Origin: Pseudomonas guariconensis
GTDB taxonomy: Bacteria; Pseudomonadota; Gammaproteobacteria; Pseudomonadales; Pseudomonadaceae
Length of the DNA: 64,000 nucleotides
NCBI RefSeq assembly: GCF_900102675.1
Contig: NZ_FMYX01000001.1
Coordinates: 1 to 64,000, forward strand
Direction of reading: 5' to 3'
A program made the translations under genes and the position numbers. The notes under the pieces are model-generated. The model did not search any database. It saw only the letters and a list, made by a program, of their open reading frames with translations, and was not told the origin of the DNA. This document shows positions 52,423 through 61,561 of the stretch, one piece after another. Position 1 is the first letter of the stretch, and each line of letters opens with the position of its first letter.

Positions 52423-54048
52423 TCAGACCTTGAACTGCGCCACCATCGCGTTCAGGTCTACGGCCAGGCGGGACAGGTCCTGCGCCGCCGCGCTGGTCTG
52501 GTTGGCGCATGCTGAGGTTTGCATGGCCAGGTCGCGGATGTTGACCAGGTTGCGATCCACCTCGCGGGCCACCTGGGCCTGCTGCTCCGAAGCGCTGGCG
52601 ATCACCAGGTTGCGCTGGTTGATCGACGTGATGGCCTCGGCGATCACCTCCAGGGCCTGGCCTGCCGACTGAGCCACTTCCAGCGTGCCGTTGGCACGAT
52701 CCTGACTGGTATGCATGGCGGTGACCGCACGCTCGGTGCCGGACTGAATACCACTGATCATCTGCTCGATTTCCGCTGTGGACTGCTGGGTGCGGTGGGC
52801 CAGGGCTCGCACTTCATCGGCGACCACGGCAAACCCACGTCCGGCCTCGCCGGCCCGGGCCGCTTCGATGGCCGCGTTGAGCGCCAGCAGGTTGGTTTGC
52901 CCGGCGATCGCGCCGATCACGTCCAGCACGCGGCTGATCTCGTTGGCATTGCTGGCCAGTTGCTCGATTTCCCCTGAGGTGTCGGTGACATCGCTGACCA
53001 GATACTGGATCGACGCCAGGGCTTGGTTGACCTGGTCGCGGCCCTCGCGGGTGGTTTGATCGGCGCCTTTGGACGCGTCAGCGGTGCTGACGGCGTTGTT
53101 CGCGACTTCTTCGACCGCGGCGGTCATCTGGTTGACCGCGGTGGCGGCCTGGTCGATTTCCGCGCTCTGCTGGTGCAGGCCGCGGCTGGTGTCCTCGGTG
53201 ACGGTATGCAGCTCCTCGGAGGCCGAGGCCAATTGGTCGGAGGAGGCGGCGATCTTGCGCAAGGTATCGCGCAGGCTCTGTTGCATGCGGCTCAGGGCGC
53301 GCAGCAGCAGGGCGGGCTCGTCACGTCCGAGCACCGGGATATCCTGGGTCAAGTCGCCGGTGGCCACGCGCTCGGCCACGGCCACGGCATCGGCCAGGGG
53401 AAGGACGATACTGCGGGTGAGCAGGGTGGCGATGGCGATCAGCGCTACAAGTATCATCACCAAGGCAACGACGATCAGCGAGAAGGCCTCTTCGAACACC
53501 GCGCTGCTACGTTGGGATGCTTGCTCGGCGCCTTTGGCGTTGTACTCGATGAGCGCTGCGAGGGCTTTCATCATGCTGTCGGCGTATTCGGCCAAGGGGC
53601 CATTGATCAGCCGGCGGGCCTCGTCGAGCTGTTCGGCGGCAACCGCATCACGGATGGATTTCTGCAGGCCGTGGTACCGCTCGCTCATCTGCAGGAAAGT
53701 GTTGAACAGGGCGCGGTCGTCATCGGCGATGATGGTGCGCTCATAGTCGTCCAGATTACCTTGCAGCGTCTGGTTGATCTCGGTGATTTTCTCCAGGGTG
53801 GCCTTGCGGGCCGAGGGCTGCTCTTCCAGGGCGCTGCGCAGGGTTAGGGCGCGTGCCCGGCCCAGGGCGCTGCTGACATCGCCCAAGGAAATGACCGCCG
53901 GCATCCAGGTGACGCGAATCTCATCGGTGGCGCGGTCCATTTGCCGGGTCTCGTAGAGCGAGACCAGTCCCATGACCAGCACCAGAACGCCCAACAGGAC
54001 GAACATGCAGGCAGCCCGTAGGCCGATTTTCAGGTTGCGTAACTGCAT
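52423..54048 (-). CDS. Methyl-accepting chemotaxis protein with four-helix-bundle sensor
   Basis: A 541-residue chemoreceptor. Membrane helix 1 is at about residues 10-30 ([20 protein letters not shown]). A 4HB_MCP periplasmic domain of about 150 residues follows, then helix 2 near 190-212 ([20 protein letters not shown]). HAMP comes next, and then the cytoplasmic signalling domain with the invariant hairpin tip ([20 protein letters not shown], then [12 protein letters not shown]). No pentapeptide CheR tether is present. The ATG at 54048 is used; the track frame adds 23 unrelated residues. The ligand is unknown, though 4HB sensors in putida often bind organic acids. Confidence 0.9.
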   Translation of the reverse strand: MQLRNLKIGLRAACMFVLLGVLVLVMGLVSLYETRQMDRATDEIRVTWMPAVISLGDVSSALGRARALTLRSALEEQPSARKATLEKITEINQTLQGNLDDYERTIIADDDRALFNTFLQMSERYHGLQKSIRDAVAAEQLDEARRLINGPLAEYADSMMKALAALIEYNAKGAEQASQRSSAVFEEAFSLIVVALVMILVALIAIATLLTRSIVLPLADAVAVAERVATGDLTQDIPVLGRDEPALLLRALSRMQQSLRDTLRKIAASSDQLASASEELHTVTEDTSRGLHQQSAEIDQAATAVNQMTAAVEEVANNAVSTADASKGADQTTREGRDQVNQALASIQYLVSDVTDTSGEIEQLASNANEISRVLDVIGAIAGQTNLLALNAAIEAARAGEAGRGFAVVADEVRALAHRTQQSTAEIEQMISGIQSGTERAVTAMHTSQDRANGTLEVAQSAGQALEVIAEAITSINQRNLVIASASEQQAQVAREVDRNLVNIRDLAMQTSACANQTSAAAQDLSRLAVDLNAMVAQFKV

Positions 54049-54212
54049 AGAAATGCTCCATCGCATGTGGCAGCGACCCAGCGCTGGACAGCAGGGGAGA
54101 TCAGGCGCTCGATACACTGCGGATTGGGTTAAGTCCTTACCATTTCTATTGTTTTTGGCGATGATGCCACAGTGCCATCACTGTTGAACAGTTGGTCAAA
54201 AAAAGGCAAAAA

Positions 54213-54237
54213 AAAGAGGCCGCATCGCGGCCTCTTT
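54213..54237 (-). terminator. Intrinsic terminator of the NDH-2-like gene
   Basis: AAAGAGGCCGC (54213-54223) and GCGGCCTCTTT (54227-54237) with a 3-nt loop. On the minus strand a run of eight T follows, a textbook intrinsic terminator 31 bases past the stop. Confidence 0.88.
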
Positions 54238-54267
54238 GACACAGGGGTGTCCCGTCCTGAATAAGGT

Positions 54268-55470
54268 TTACACGACAGGGATCAGCGGATCGGCCGCCGC
54301 CAGGGCTACGGCTCGATCCGCCGCCGGTGGGTAGATCCACACTGTATTGATCTGGCGTTTGAGGTCCTTGCCCTCCTGGCCTTTGTACTTGAGTGTGCGT
54401 TCCCAGCCCTCGCTGAACGTCGCGCCCCAACCGCCGAGGTCGAGGCAGGTCACGTACACCGGCTGGCGGTACACCACCGGCGCCACACCCAGCAGGTCGG
54501 CGGCCGCATTGTTACCGCAGTGGCGACCCATGGGGATGGCGTGCTGGCAGGTCATCAGAGCGTGATTGCCCGACTCGTCCACCGCCGCCCAGGCCACATC
54601 GCCAGTGGCGTAGATGTGTTCCTGGCCGATCACCTTGAGGTGGTCATCCACTCGCAGGCGGCCAAAGCCGTCACGTTCGCCGGGGACCTGAGCCGTCAGC
54701 GGGCTGGCCTTGACGCCCACGGTCCAGATCACGGTCTTGCTGGCGATGTACTCGCCGTCGTCCAAGGTCACGCCGCCCGCATCGACTGCCACCACCGAGC
54801 GCCCTGTCAGCCATTGCACTCCCGCCTGTTCACAAGCTTCGACGATCGAAGGCGTGATACCTGCACCCAGCGCCGCGCCAATGCTGGGGCCACGATCGAC
54901 CACCACTACCCGCACGGGGGCGTCTTCGCCGAGGATGGTACGCAGGCGCGTCGGCATTTCAGTCGCGGTCTCGATGCCGGTGAAACCACCACCGCAGACC
55001 ACCACGGTATCGCGGGCCGGGGAGGCCGGCTGCTTGGTCAGGCCAACCAGGTGCTGCTCCAGGCGCATGGCCGATTCCATCTGATCGACATCGAAGGTGT
55101 GCTCGGCCAGGCCCGGGACCGGTGGGCGGGCCACCTGGCTTCCGGCGGCGAGCACCAGGCGGTCGTAACCGATTTGCCGCGGCTGGCCGTCGGCGTCGGT
55201 GTAGCCGACGGTGCGACCTTCCACATCGATGGTCTGGGCGTGCCCCTTGATGAAGGTGACTCCTACGGTCTCGAACAGGGCGCCCAGCGGCGCCTTCATG
55301 CTGTGCACGTCGCTTTCGTAGAAGCGCGGGCGGATGCGCAGTTCGGCCTGGGGAGCCAGCACACTGATGCTGACATCGCCGCGCTGGGCCTGGTCGAGCA
55401 GGCGGGCGGCGCTCAAAGCGCTCCAGACACCGGCAAAGCCGGCACCGATGATCAGGATATGTGGGTTCAT
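54268..55470 (-). CDS. NDH-2-like FAD/NAD(P) oxidoreductase
   Basis: A 400-residue pyridine nucleotide-disulfide oxidoreductase-fold flavoprotein. The FAD GxGxxG motif is at residues 7-14 (IIGAGFAGVWSALSAARLL). The NAD site is VVVCGGGFTGIETATEMPTR and the C-terminal FAD motif HIYATGDVAWAAVDESGNHA. It lacks the redox CxxxxC of glutathione-reductase-type enzymes and resembles type II NADH dehydrogenases. The ATG at 55470 is correct by homology. A 9-bp inverted repeat upstream contains the same 15-nt element as the divergent Rrf2 gene, so it is probably repressed by that regulator and induced by redox stress. Confidence 0.87.
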   Translation of the reverse strand: MNPHILIIGAGFAGVWSALSAARLLDQAQRGDVSISVLAPQAELRIRPRFYESDVHSMKAPLGALFETVGVTFIKGHAQTIDVEGRTVGYTDADGQPRQIGYDRLVLAAGSQVARPPVPGLAEHTFDVDQMESAMRLEQHLVGLTKQPASPARDTVVVCGGGFTGIETATEMPTRLRTILGEDAPVRVVVVDRGPSIGAALGAGITPSIVEACEQAGVQWLTGRSVVAVDAGGVTLDDGEYIASKTVIWTVGVKASPLTAQVPGERDGFGRLRVDDHLKVIGQEHIYATGDVAWAAVDESGNHALMTCQHAIPMGRHCGNNAAADLLGVAPVVYRQPVYVTCLDLGGWGATFSEGWERTLKYKGQEGKDLKRQINTVWIYPPAADRAVALAAADPLIPVV

Positions 55471-55546
55471 GAAGGTGCTCCAACAAGGTTCGCAAGGGGA
55501 AGTGAACGAGCCTTCGGCGAGGGTCTGCACTGTCGCCGAGTAACTA

Positions 55547-55561
55547 CGACTTTATTGGTCG
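55547..55561 (-). promoter_or_regulatory. Rrf2-type operator at the NDH-2-like promoter
   Basis: CGACTTTATTGGTCG, lying within a larger inverted repeat (AACTACGAC, 7 nt, GTCGTAGTT; 55542-55566). It is identical at 13 of 15 positions to the site at the rrf2-type gene. Confidence 0.7.
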
Positions 55562-55715
55562 TAGTTTAAAACGGCAAGGTTTTTTTGCGCACGGCGCTGC
55601 GAGTGCGTTCTGCCGTTTGGCTAGGACCTTCGGTTTAAAGGGGCTGCAAGGCTCATGGGCAAGACGGACGGCATCGCGAAATTTTGCTCGCCGATTCACA
55701 TAGGCGTACTATTTG

Positions 55716-55730
55716 CGACAATATTGGTCG
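55716..55730 (+). promoter_or_regulatory. Rrf2-type operator at the regulator's own promoter
   Basis: CGACAATATTGGTCG ends 9 bases before the ATG at 55740 and abuts the GGAGA ribosome site, a position suited to autorepression. Confidence 0.7.
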
Positions 55731-55739
55731 GAGATTGAC

Positions 55740-56282
55740 ATGTCCCTTTACAGTGCCGGGGTCGAATACGGCATCCATTGCCTGCTGTTTCTGGTGGATG
55801 AGCGTGGTGAAAGCCGCGAGTCCAGCGTCCGTGACCTGGCCGAGTTGCAAGGCGTGCCCCAGGAGTACCTGGCCAAGGTATTCACCAAACTCGCCCGTGC
55901 AGGGCTTGTGGCCGCTACAGAAGGCGTGCGTGGCGGTTTTCGACTGGCGCGGCCGTCCGATGAGATCACCGTGCTGGATATCGTCCACGCCATCGATGGA
56001 CCGAAGAAGATTTTCGATTGCCGCGAGATCCGCGAGCGCTGCGTCCTGTTCGAGGGCGCGCCGCCGGGCTGGGCCACCGAGGGTGTCTGCGCGATCCATG
56101 CGGTGATGATGGGAGCGCAGAAGCGCATGGAGGAAGCCCTGGCCCAGCAGACCATCCTCGATCTGGCCCGGCGTTTCGGGCGCAAGGCGCCGGCGCAGTT
56201 CGGTCAGCAAATCAATGACTGGATGAGCGAGCGACGCGAAGGCAAGGGCAGTGCCGGTGACATCCCGCTGACCGAAGTCTAG
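55740..56282 (+). CDS. Rrf2-family iron-sulfur-type regulator
   Basis: A 180-residue Rrf2 regulator. The winged HTH is at about residues 1-75 (RDLAELQGVPQEYLAKVFTK; GVRGGFRLARPSDEITVLDI). Three Cys in the cluster loop are C94, C101 and C117, and E9 and H13 lie in helix 1 (VEYGIHC). The E-x3-H plus two-Cys pattern is like the [2Fe-2S] ligand set reported for Streptomyces RsrR. It is divergent from the NDH-2-like gene and both promoters share an operator motif, so a redox switch controlling NAD(P)H oxidation is likely. The ATG at 55740 is preferred over the frame opening at 55713. Confidence 0.9.
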   Translation: MSLYSAGVEYGIHCLLFLVDERGESRESSVRDLAELQGVPQEYLAKVFTKLARAGLVAATEGVRGGFRLARPSDEITVLDIVHAIDGPKKIFDCREIRERCVLFEGAPPGWATEGVCAIHAVMMGAQKRMEEALAQQTILDLARRFGRKAPAQFGQQINDWMSERREGKGSAGDIPLTEV

Positions 56283-56317
56283 GCTCTTGGCATTGAGCCT
56301 TTTGCAGGAGCCCCGTC

Positions 56318-57094
56318 ATGGCCTGGTCCGCTACGCAGTATTCCCTGTTCGAAGATGAGCGCACCCGCGCCGTGCGTGACCTGCTCGCCGCGGTGCCCCC
56401 CCGGCCGGTACGCCATGCCACCGACTTGGGCTGCGGACCGGGCAATTCCACCGAAGTGCTGCGCGGCCAGCACCCCGATGCGATGGTGGTAGCGTTGGAC
56501 AGTGACCCGGACATGATCGACAAGGCACGCCAGCGTCGTCGCCTGTGCGTGCCGCAGGTACGCTGTGAAGTCGGCGATATCGCCAGCTGGTCGGCCGCCG
56601 AGCCGCAAGACCTGATTCTCGCCAATGCCTCGCTGCAATGGGTGCCCGACCATGGCACCCTTTATCCGCACCTGATTCGCCAGCTCACCGAGGGCGGTAC
56701 TCTGGCGGTGCAGACCCCCGACAACCTGGACGAGCCTGCCCATCGCCAGTTGCGTGAGATCGCCAGCCAAGGCCCCTGGGCCGACCTGTTCGCCGACTTC
56801 TCACTGCCGCCCCGGCACAACGCGGCGTTCTACTACGACTTGCTCAGCCCGCTGTGCAGCCGCGTGGATGTGTGGCGCACCACCTACCACCACCCGCTCG
56901 TGGGCGGGGCAGAGGCTGTGGTCGAGTGGTTCAAAGGGTCGGCCTTGCGTCCCTACTTGGCGCGCCTGGACGCGCAGCAGCAGGTAGATTTTTTGCAGTT
57001 GTACTTGCAAGCGATGCAGCGCGACTACCCGCCCTCGACCGATGGCAAGGTGCTGTTGGCGTTTCCACGGTTGTTCGTGGTCGCTACCCGCTAG
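56318..57094 (+). CDS. tam: Trans-aconitate 2-methyltransferase
   Basis: A 258-residue SAM-dependent methyltransferase, the normal Tam length. Motif I is at about residues 36-48 (DLGCGPGNSTEVL), with VALDSDPDMIDKARQR and the LANASLQWVPDHGTLYPHLI segment typical of Tam. It methylates trans-aconitate, which arises spontaneously from cis-aconitate and inhibits aconitase. It follows the Rrf2 gene by 35 bp and overlaps the convergent DUF2784 gene by 11 bp. Confidence 0.92.
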   Translation: MAWSATQYSLFEDERTRAVRDLLAAVPPRPVRHATDLGCGPGNSTEVLRGQHPDAMVVALDSDPDMIDKARQRRRLCVPQVRCEVGDIASWSAAEPQDLILANASLQWVPDHGTLYPHLIRQLTEGGTLAVQTPDNLDEPAHRQLREIASQGPWADLFADFSLPPRHNAAFYYDLLSPLCSRVDVWRTTYHHPLVGGAEAVVEWFKGSALRPYLARLDAQQQVDFLQLYLQAMQRDYPPSTDGKVLLAFPRLFVVATR

Positions 57095-57455
57095 ATCGGC
57101 GCCAGCGCCGGATCACGTAGCTGTACACGACGAGGTTCTGCAACAGCACGAACAACCCCAACAGCGTCTGGATCTGGGGCGTCAATCCAGCGGGGTAGAT
57201 CAGCGGCCAGATGTAGTGCTCGACGAAGCCACCCTGGTAGCCGGCCCCACCGGCCGCGGCGCGCATGCGGTTCTCCCAGCCGGTCAACGGGCAGGCCAGG
57301 TGCAGGCCCTCCACCGCCAGCCCCCAGGCCAGGGCGGGTAGGTGAATGAACAGGGCCGCGCGCCATTTGACGACCAGCAGGCCGCCGAACAGCACCAGCA
57401 GGATGAACGCCAGGTGCACCAGAACCAAGGCGTCGGCGGCAAGGCGATACAGCAT
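57084..57455 (-). CDS. DUF2784 membrane protein
   Basis: A 123-residue inner-membrane protein with about three or four hydrophobic segments (LADALVLVHLAFILLVLFGGL-like N-terminus in part; LFIHLPALAWGLAVEGLHLA). The conserved polar stretch CPLTGWENRMR belongs to DUF2784. Function unknown. It is convergent with tam. Confidence 0.85.
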   Translation of the reverse strand: MLYRLAADALVLVHLAFILLVLFGGLLVVKWRAALFIHLPALAWGLAVEGLHLACPLTGWENRMRAAAGGAGYQGGFVEHYIWPLIYPAGLTPQIQTLLGLFVLLQNLVVYSYVIRRWRRSSG

Positions 57456-57581
57456 GCGGTGAATCCCTGCGCAACAACGGTGCCTTGAGCATATGCCATT
57501 GCCGTTGCCGCCGGCTAAACGTCTGCTATTGCCTGTCCCGACCTGTTCGCAGGCTTACCTGGGAACAGGCCAACGCGATTG

Positions 57582-58451
57582 TCAGTGTTCTTCCTGCACC
57601 ATCTGCAGGAAAGTCGCCACCACCCGGCGAGTGCGCTGCTCGCTCAGGCAGACCAGCGTCTCGGTCAGGTGCCGTTGGCAATCAAGGATCGGTAAGGCGC
57701 ATACCCGTGCATCGGCACCGAATTCGGCCGCTGAGACCACGCCCACGCCGATCCCCACCACCACCGCCTCGCGGGCCGCCTCACGGCCCTCCACCTGGAT
57801 CGCCGAGCGTATGCGCAGGCCGGCGCGCTGCATTTCTTCTTCGAGGGTCTGGCGGGTCACCGAGCCGGGCTCACGCAGCACCAGTGGCGTGTCGTCCAGG
57901 TCGGCCAGGTGGATCGCGCCGCGGCTGGCCCAAGGGTGGTTGTGGGAGACGAACGCGACCATCGGGTCGCGGCGCATGGGCACGCAGAACAACCGCTCGT
58001 CATCCACATCGCGGCCGAGCAGGGCAAGGTCGGCCTGGTAGCTGAACAGCCGTGCCAGAGACTCGTCGGTGTTGCCCGTTTCGATCTTCACCTGGATGCC
58101 CGGGTAGCGCTGGCAGAACCGGGCGATCTGCGGCAGCACGTGTACCGGGGCATCCACGGCCAGTACCAGGCTGCCGGTGTGCAGGGCGCGGGAATCCTGC
58201 AGCAGTTCCACCGCCTCGGTCTCGCAGGCAAACAGGCGCTGGGTGATGCCCAGCAGACGCTCGCCCAGGTCGGTCAGTTGGACCGAGCGCTTGTTGCGGT
58301 GAAACAGCAACACGCCATAACGCTCCTCCAGTTTGCGGACCTGATCGGAGACCGCCGGCTGGGTCAGAAAGAGTTTTTCGGCGGCGCGGGTAAAGCTGCC
58401 GTGCTGGGCGACAGCGTGAAAGGCCTTCAGTTGAGCGTGGGAGACCGACAT
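57582..58451 (-). CDS. LysR-family regulator of the aminophosphonate-associated type
   Basis: A 289-residue LysR protein. HTH at residues 4-62 (LKAFHAVAQHGSFTRAAEKL; TQPAVSDQVRKLEERYGVLL). Effector domain at about 90-285 (LVLAVDAPVHVLPQIARFCQ). It resembles the LysR group associated with 2-aminoethylphosphonate catabolism (PhnR-like). It is divergent from an OPA-type MFS carrier and an aminophosphonate-oxidoreductase-like FAD enzyme, which supports the assignment. A 7-bp inverted repeat lies about 40 bases upstream of its start. Confidence 0.82.
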   Translation of the reverse strand: MSVSHAQLKAFHAVAQHGSFTRAAEKLFLTQPAVSDQVRKLEERYGVLLFHRNKRSVQLTDLGERLLGITQRLFACETEAVELLQDSRALHTGSLVLAVDAPVHVLPQIARFCQRYPGIQVKIETGNTDESLARLFSYQADLALLGRDVDDERLFCVPMRRDPMVAFVSHNHPWASRGAIHLADLDDTPLVLREPGSVTRQTLEEEMQRAGLRIRSAIQVEGREAAREAVVVGIGVGVVSAAEFGADARVCALPILDCQRHLTETLVCLSEQRTRRVVATFLQMVQEEH

Positions 58452-58490
58452 GACGTACTCCGTTACAAGCTGAGCTTATGTGTGAAATAC

Positions 58491-58511
58491 GATAAATCGA
58501 TTTTATTTATC
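58491..58511. promoter_or_regulatory. Candidate LysR operator in the divergent promoter
   Basis: GATAAAT (58491-58497) and ATTTATC (58505-58511) are perfect 7-bp arms 7 nt apart, close to the LysR start. AT-rich dyads in this position are typical LysR autoregulatory sites. Confidence 0.55.
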
Positions 58512-58713
58512 AGTCACCAACTGGTTCCATGTCCGACAGTCCGACGGTGCTTTGCAAGCAATCACCGGGGGCCATGGTAATCAGCCGGTCATCCCGATCT
58601 GCGGTGCCATCTGACCAGTGACGGTCCTCCTCGTCATGCAGTGCGCAACACAACAACAAAACAGGCGTTTTTTCACATTCTGCCGGCACACTTGAGCAAG
58701 AGGTCAGAGTCAA

Positions 58714-60030
58714 ATGAATCAATCCCTAGCGGCCATGAAGCGCTGGCGCGTCCAGATCTTCGCAATCACCTGGCTGGCATACGCCGCCTTCTACTTCACA
58801 CGCAAAGCCTTCTCGGTCGCCAAGCTTGGCATCGGCGAGGACCCGACGTTCATGCTCGACAAGGCCGCCATGGCCAACCTCGACGGTATCTACCTGGCCG
58901 CCTATGCCGTGGGCCAGTTCACCTGGGGCATGCTCGCCGACCGCTTCGGGCCACGCGTGGTGGTGCTCGGCGGCTTGCTGATTTCCGCAGCCGCTGCCGT
59001 GGTGATGGGCAGTTATGCCACGTTCCCGATCTTTGCCACCTGCATGTTGATCCAAGGCCTGGCGCAGTCCACCGGGTGGGCGGGGTTGTGCAAGAACATC
59101 GGTAGTTTCTTCCCGGCCGTGCAGCGTGGGCGTGTCCTGGGCCTGTGGAGTTCCTGCTATGCCTTCGGTGGCCTGGTAGCTTCGCCGTTCGCTGGGTGGT
59201 GGGCCTACACCCTGATCGGCAGCTGGCACGCGGCGTTCTTCTCCAGCGCCGCGGTGGTGGCGGGCGTGGCCGTTCTGTTCTTCATCTTCCAGCGCAACAA
59301 GCCTGAGGATGTGGGGCTGCCGGCGGTGGAGCCGGAGCCGCAGAGCATGGCCCCTGGCGCGAGCCTGGGCAGCGTGTGGGAGCCTTTGAAGGAAATCCTG
59401 CGCAACCGTACTGTGCTGACCCTGGGCTTGGCCTACTTCATGCTCAAACCTGCCCGTTACGCGATCTTGCTGTGGGGGCCGGTGATCGTCTTCGAACAGA
59501 TGCCCTCGGTGGGCAAGGTCGGCGCGGCCATCATCCCGACGGCCTTCGAGCTGGCCGGCCTGCTGGGGCCGATCCTTATCGGCCTGGCCTCGGACAAGCT
59601 GTTCGGCGCGCGCCGCATGCCGGCCTGCGTGATCAGCCTGGTGCTGCTGACGGTCGCCCTGGCGGCGTTCATGGGCGCCATGCACACCGGCAGCGTGGTG
59701 TTGGTGGTCGGCTTGCTGTTCGTGATGGGCCTGACCCTGTACGGGCCGGACTCGATGATCAGCGGCGCGGCAGCCATCGACTTCGGTACCGCCAAATCCG
59801 GCGCAACCGCCGCCGGTTTCGTCAACGGCTGCGGCTCGGTGGGCGCAGTGCTCGGTGGCCTGCTGCCGGGCTACTTCGACAGCGTCACGGTGTTCATCAT
59901 CTTCGCCGGCACCGCGCTGTTCTCGGCCCTGGTCCTGCTGCCGCACTGGAACAGCCGCCCGGCCAGCGTCGCTGCGGCCAATGACGTGGCACCCAACACC
60001 GCAATGGCAATCAAGCCGGCGCGCACCTAA
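58714..60030 (+). CDS. MFS transporter, organophosphate/phosphonate (GlpT/UhpC) type
   Basis: A 438-residue, about twelve-helix carrier with the organophosphate:phosphate antiporter N-terminus (WLAYAAFYFTRKAFSVAKLG) and loop GMLADRFGPRVVVLGGL. The segment GLAQSTGWAGLCKNIGSFFP is typical of the GlpT/UhpC group. With the aminophosphonate-type LysR and FAD enzyme around it, a phosphonate such as an aminoethylphosphonate is the likely substrate. An AGAGGTC-type ribosome site precedes the ATG. It is followed by the oxidase gene after 13 bp. Confidence 0.85.
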   Translation: MNQSLAAMKRWRVQIFAITWLAYAAFYFTRKAFSVAKLGIGEDPTFMLDKAAMANLDGIYLAAYAVGQFTWGMLADRFGPRVVVLGGLLISAAAAVVMGSYATFPIFATCMLIQGLAQSTGWAGLCKNIGSFFPAVQRGRVLGLWSSCYAFGGLVASPFAGWWAYTLIGSWHAAFFSSAAVVAGVAVLFFIFQRNKPEDVGLPAVEPEPQSMAPGASLGSVWEPLKEILRNRTVLTLGLAYFMLKPARYAILLWGPVIVFEQMPSVGKVGAAIIPTAFELAGLLGPILIGLASDKLFGARRMPACVISLVLLTVALAAFMGAMHTGSVVLVVGLLFVMGLTLYGPDSMISGAAAIDFGTAKSGATAAGFVNGCGSVGAVLGGLLPGYFDSVTVFIIFAGTALFSALVLLPHWNSRPASVAAANDVAPNTAMAIKPART

Positions 60031-60043
60031 AGGAAAGCGACCC

Positions 60044-61435
60044 ATGAGACCCTTCTGGCTGCAACAGGCCCTGGACACGGAAGATCAGGCGGTGTGTCCG
60101 CCGCTGATCGGCGATGCGCGATGCGACGTGTGCATCGTCGGCGGAGGCTACACCGGCTTGTGGACGGCGCTGATGCTCAAGGAGCAGGCGCCCGAACTGG
60201 ATGTGATGCTGATCGAGGCGGACATCTGCGGTGCCGGGGCCAGCGGCCGGAACGGGGGATGCGCGCTGTCGTGGTCGGCTAAATACTTCACCCTCGAACG
60301 CCTGTTCGGGGCGCAGGAGGCAGTGCGCCTGGTGCGCGAGTCGGAGCGCAGCATCAGCGCCATCGGCGAGTTTTGCGCGGCCAACGGCATCCAGTGCGAC
60401 TATCGCCTAGATGGCACCTTGTACACCGCGACCAACCAGGCCCAAGTCGGAGGCACCGATGCGGTGATCGCGGCCCTGGAGCAAAAAGGGATCAATTCGT
60501 TCCAGCGCCTGCCGTTGGAACAGGTACAACGTCTGGCAGGCTCTGAGCGTCATCTGGAAGGCTGGTACTCACCGGCCGCCGCCACGGTGCAGCCCGGCCG
60601 CCTGGTGCGTGGCCTGCGCCGGGTCGCGCTACAACGGGGTGTGCGGATTCACGAAGGCACCGCCATGACGGGGCTGGAGCATGGTGCGCCGGCCCAGGTG
60701 CGCACGGCGCGTGGGACCATTCGTGCAGATCGCGTAGTGCTGGGCCTCAATGCCTGGATGGCCCGGGCCTTCCCGCAGTTCGAGCGCAGTGTGGCGATCG
60801 TTTCCAGCGACATGATCATCACCGAGCCGTGTCCAGAGCTGCTGCGCGAGATCGGCCTGGTCAGTGGCGTCAGCGTCCTGGACTCGCGGATTTTCGTCCA
60901 CTACTACCACAACACCAGCGATGGCCGACTGATGCTGGGCAAGGGCGGCAACACGTTCGCCTATGGCGGGCGCATGCTACCAGTGTTCGACCAGCCTTCG
61001 CCTTACCAGCCCCTGCTGCGTGAAAGCCTGGGCGATTTCTTCCCGGCGTTGGCCAACGTGCCCTTGGCGGCCAGCTGGAACGGACCGTCGGATCGCTCGG
61101 TGACCGGCTTGCCGTTCTTTGGCCGGCTGGACGGGCAGGGCAACGTGTTCTACGGCTTTGGCTACTCGGGCAGCGGTGTCGGGCCGTGCCACATGGGCGG
61201 GCAGATTCTGTCCTCGCTGGCCTTGGGCCTGGACAACCCGTGGACACGCTCGCCGTTGGTCAAGGGGCCGCTCGGTTACTTCCCGCCGGAGCCGATCCGT
61301 TACCTGGGCTCGCTGATGGTGCGCAATGCCATTCGCCGCAAGGAACGCGCCGAGGACCGCGGCGTGCGGCCACGGCGGTTCGATGTGCGTCTGGCCAAGT
61401 TCGCGGCGGCGGCGGGCAAGGCCGACAAGGCTTGA
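60044..61435 (+). CDS. FAD-dependent oxidoreductase, aminophosphonate-oxidoreductase family
   Basis: A 463-residue DAO-type flavoprotein. The FAD motif is at about residues 28-42 (CDVCIVGGGYTGLWTALML). Next comes the family stretch GAGASGRNGGCALSWSAKYF and, near the C-terminus, VFYGFGYSGSGVGPCHMGGQ. It resembles the family named 'putative aminophosphonate oxidoreductase', which oxidatively deaminates or demethylates aminophosphonates. It lies 13 bp after the carrier, so carrier and oxidase form an operon. Amino-acid or polyamine oxidation is the alternative. No C-P hydrolase gene is present in the window. Confidence 0.83.
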   Translation: MRPFWLQQALDTEDQAVCPPLIGDARCDVCIVGGGYTGLWTALMLKEQAPELDVMLIEADICGAGASGRNGGCALSWSAKYFTLERLFGAQEAVRLVRESERSISAIGEFCAANGIQCDYRLDGTLYTATNQAQVGGTDAVIAALEQKGINSFQRLPLEQVQRLAGSERHLEGWYSPAAATVQPGRLVRGLRRVALQRGVRIHEGTAMTGLEHGAPAQVRTARGTIRADRVVLGLNAWMARAFPQFERSVAIVSSDMIITEPCPELLREIGLVSGVSVLDSRIFVHYYHNTSDGRLMLGKGGNTFAYGGRMLPVFDQPSPYQPLLRESLGDFFPALANVPLAASWNGPSDRSVTGLPFFGRLDGQGNVFYGFGYSGSGVGPCHMGGQILSSLALGLDNPWTRSPLVKGPLGYFPPEPIRYLGSLMVRNAIRRKERAEDRGVRPRRFDVRLAKFAAAAGKADKA

Positions 61436-61561
61436 TGCCAGGGGAGCCGCTCTGCGGTTGCTGTGCGATTTCTTGTCGATCAAGCAGGCGAGGGCGTATA
61501 AACTGCTCCCACTTTTGGCCGGTCGCTTCCTGAACCGGCCGCTGAAACAAAGAGAGTCGAC

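Noticed and set aside
58726..60078. 450-residue minus-strand open frame
   Set aside because: Antisense to the MFS carrier, with low-complexity Q/H/R/A composition and no family resemblance.
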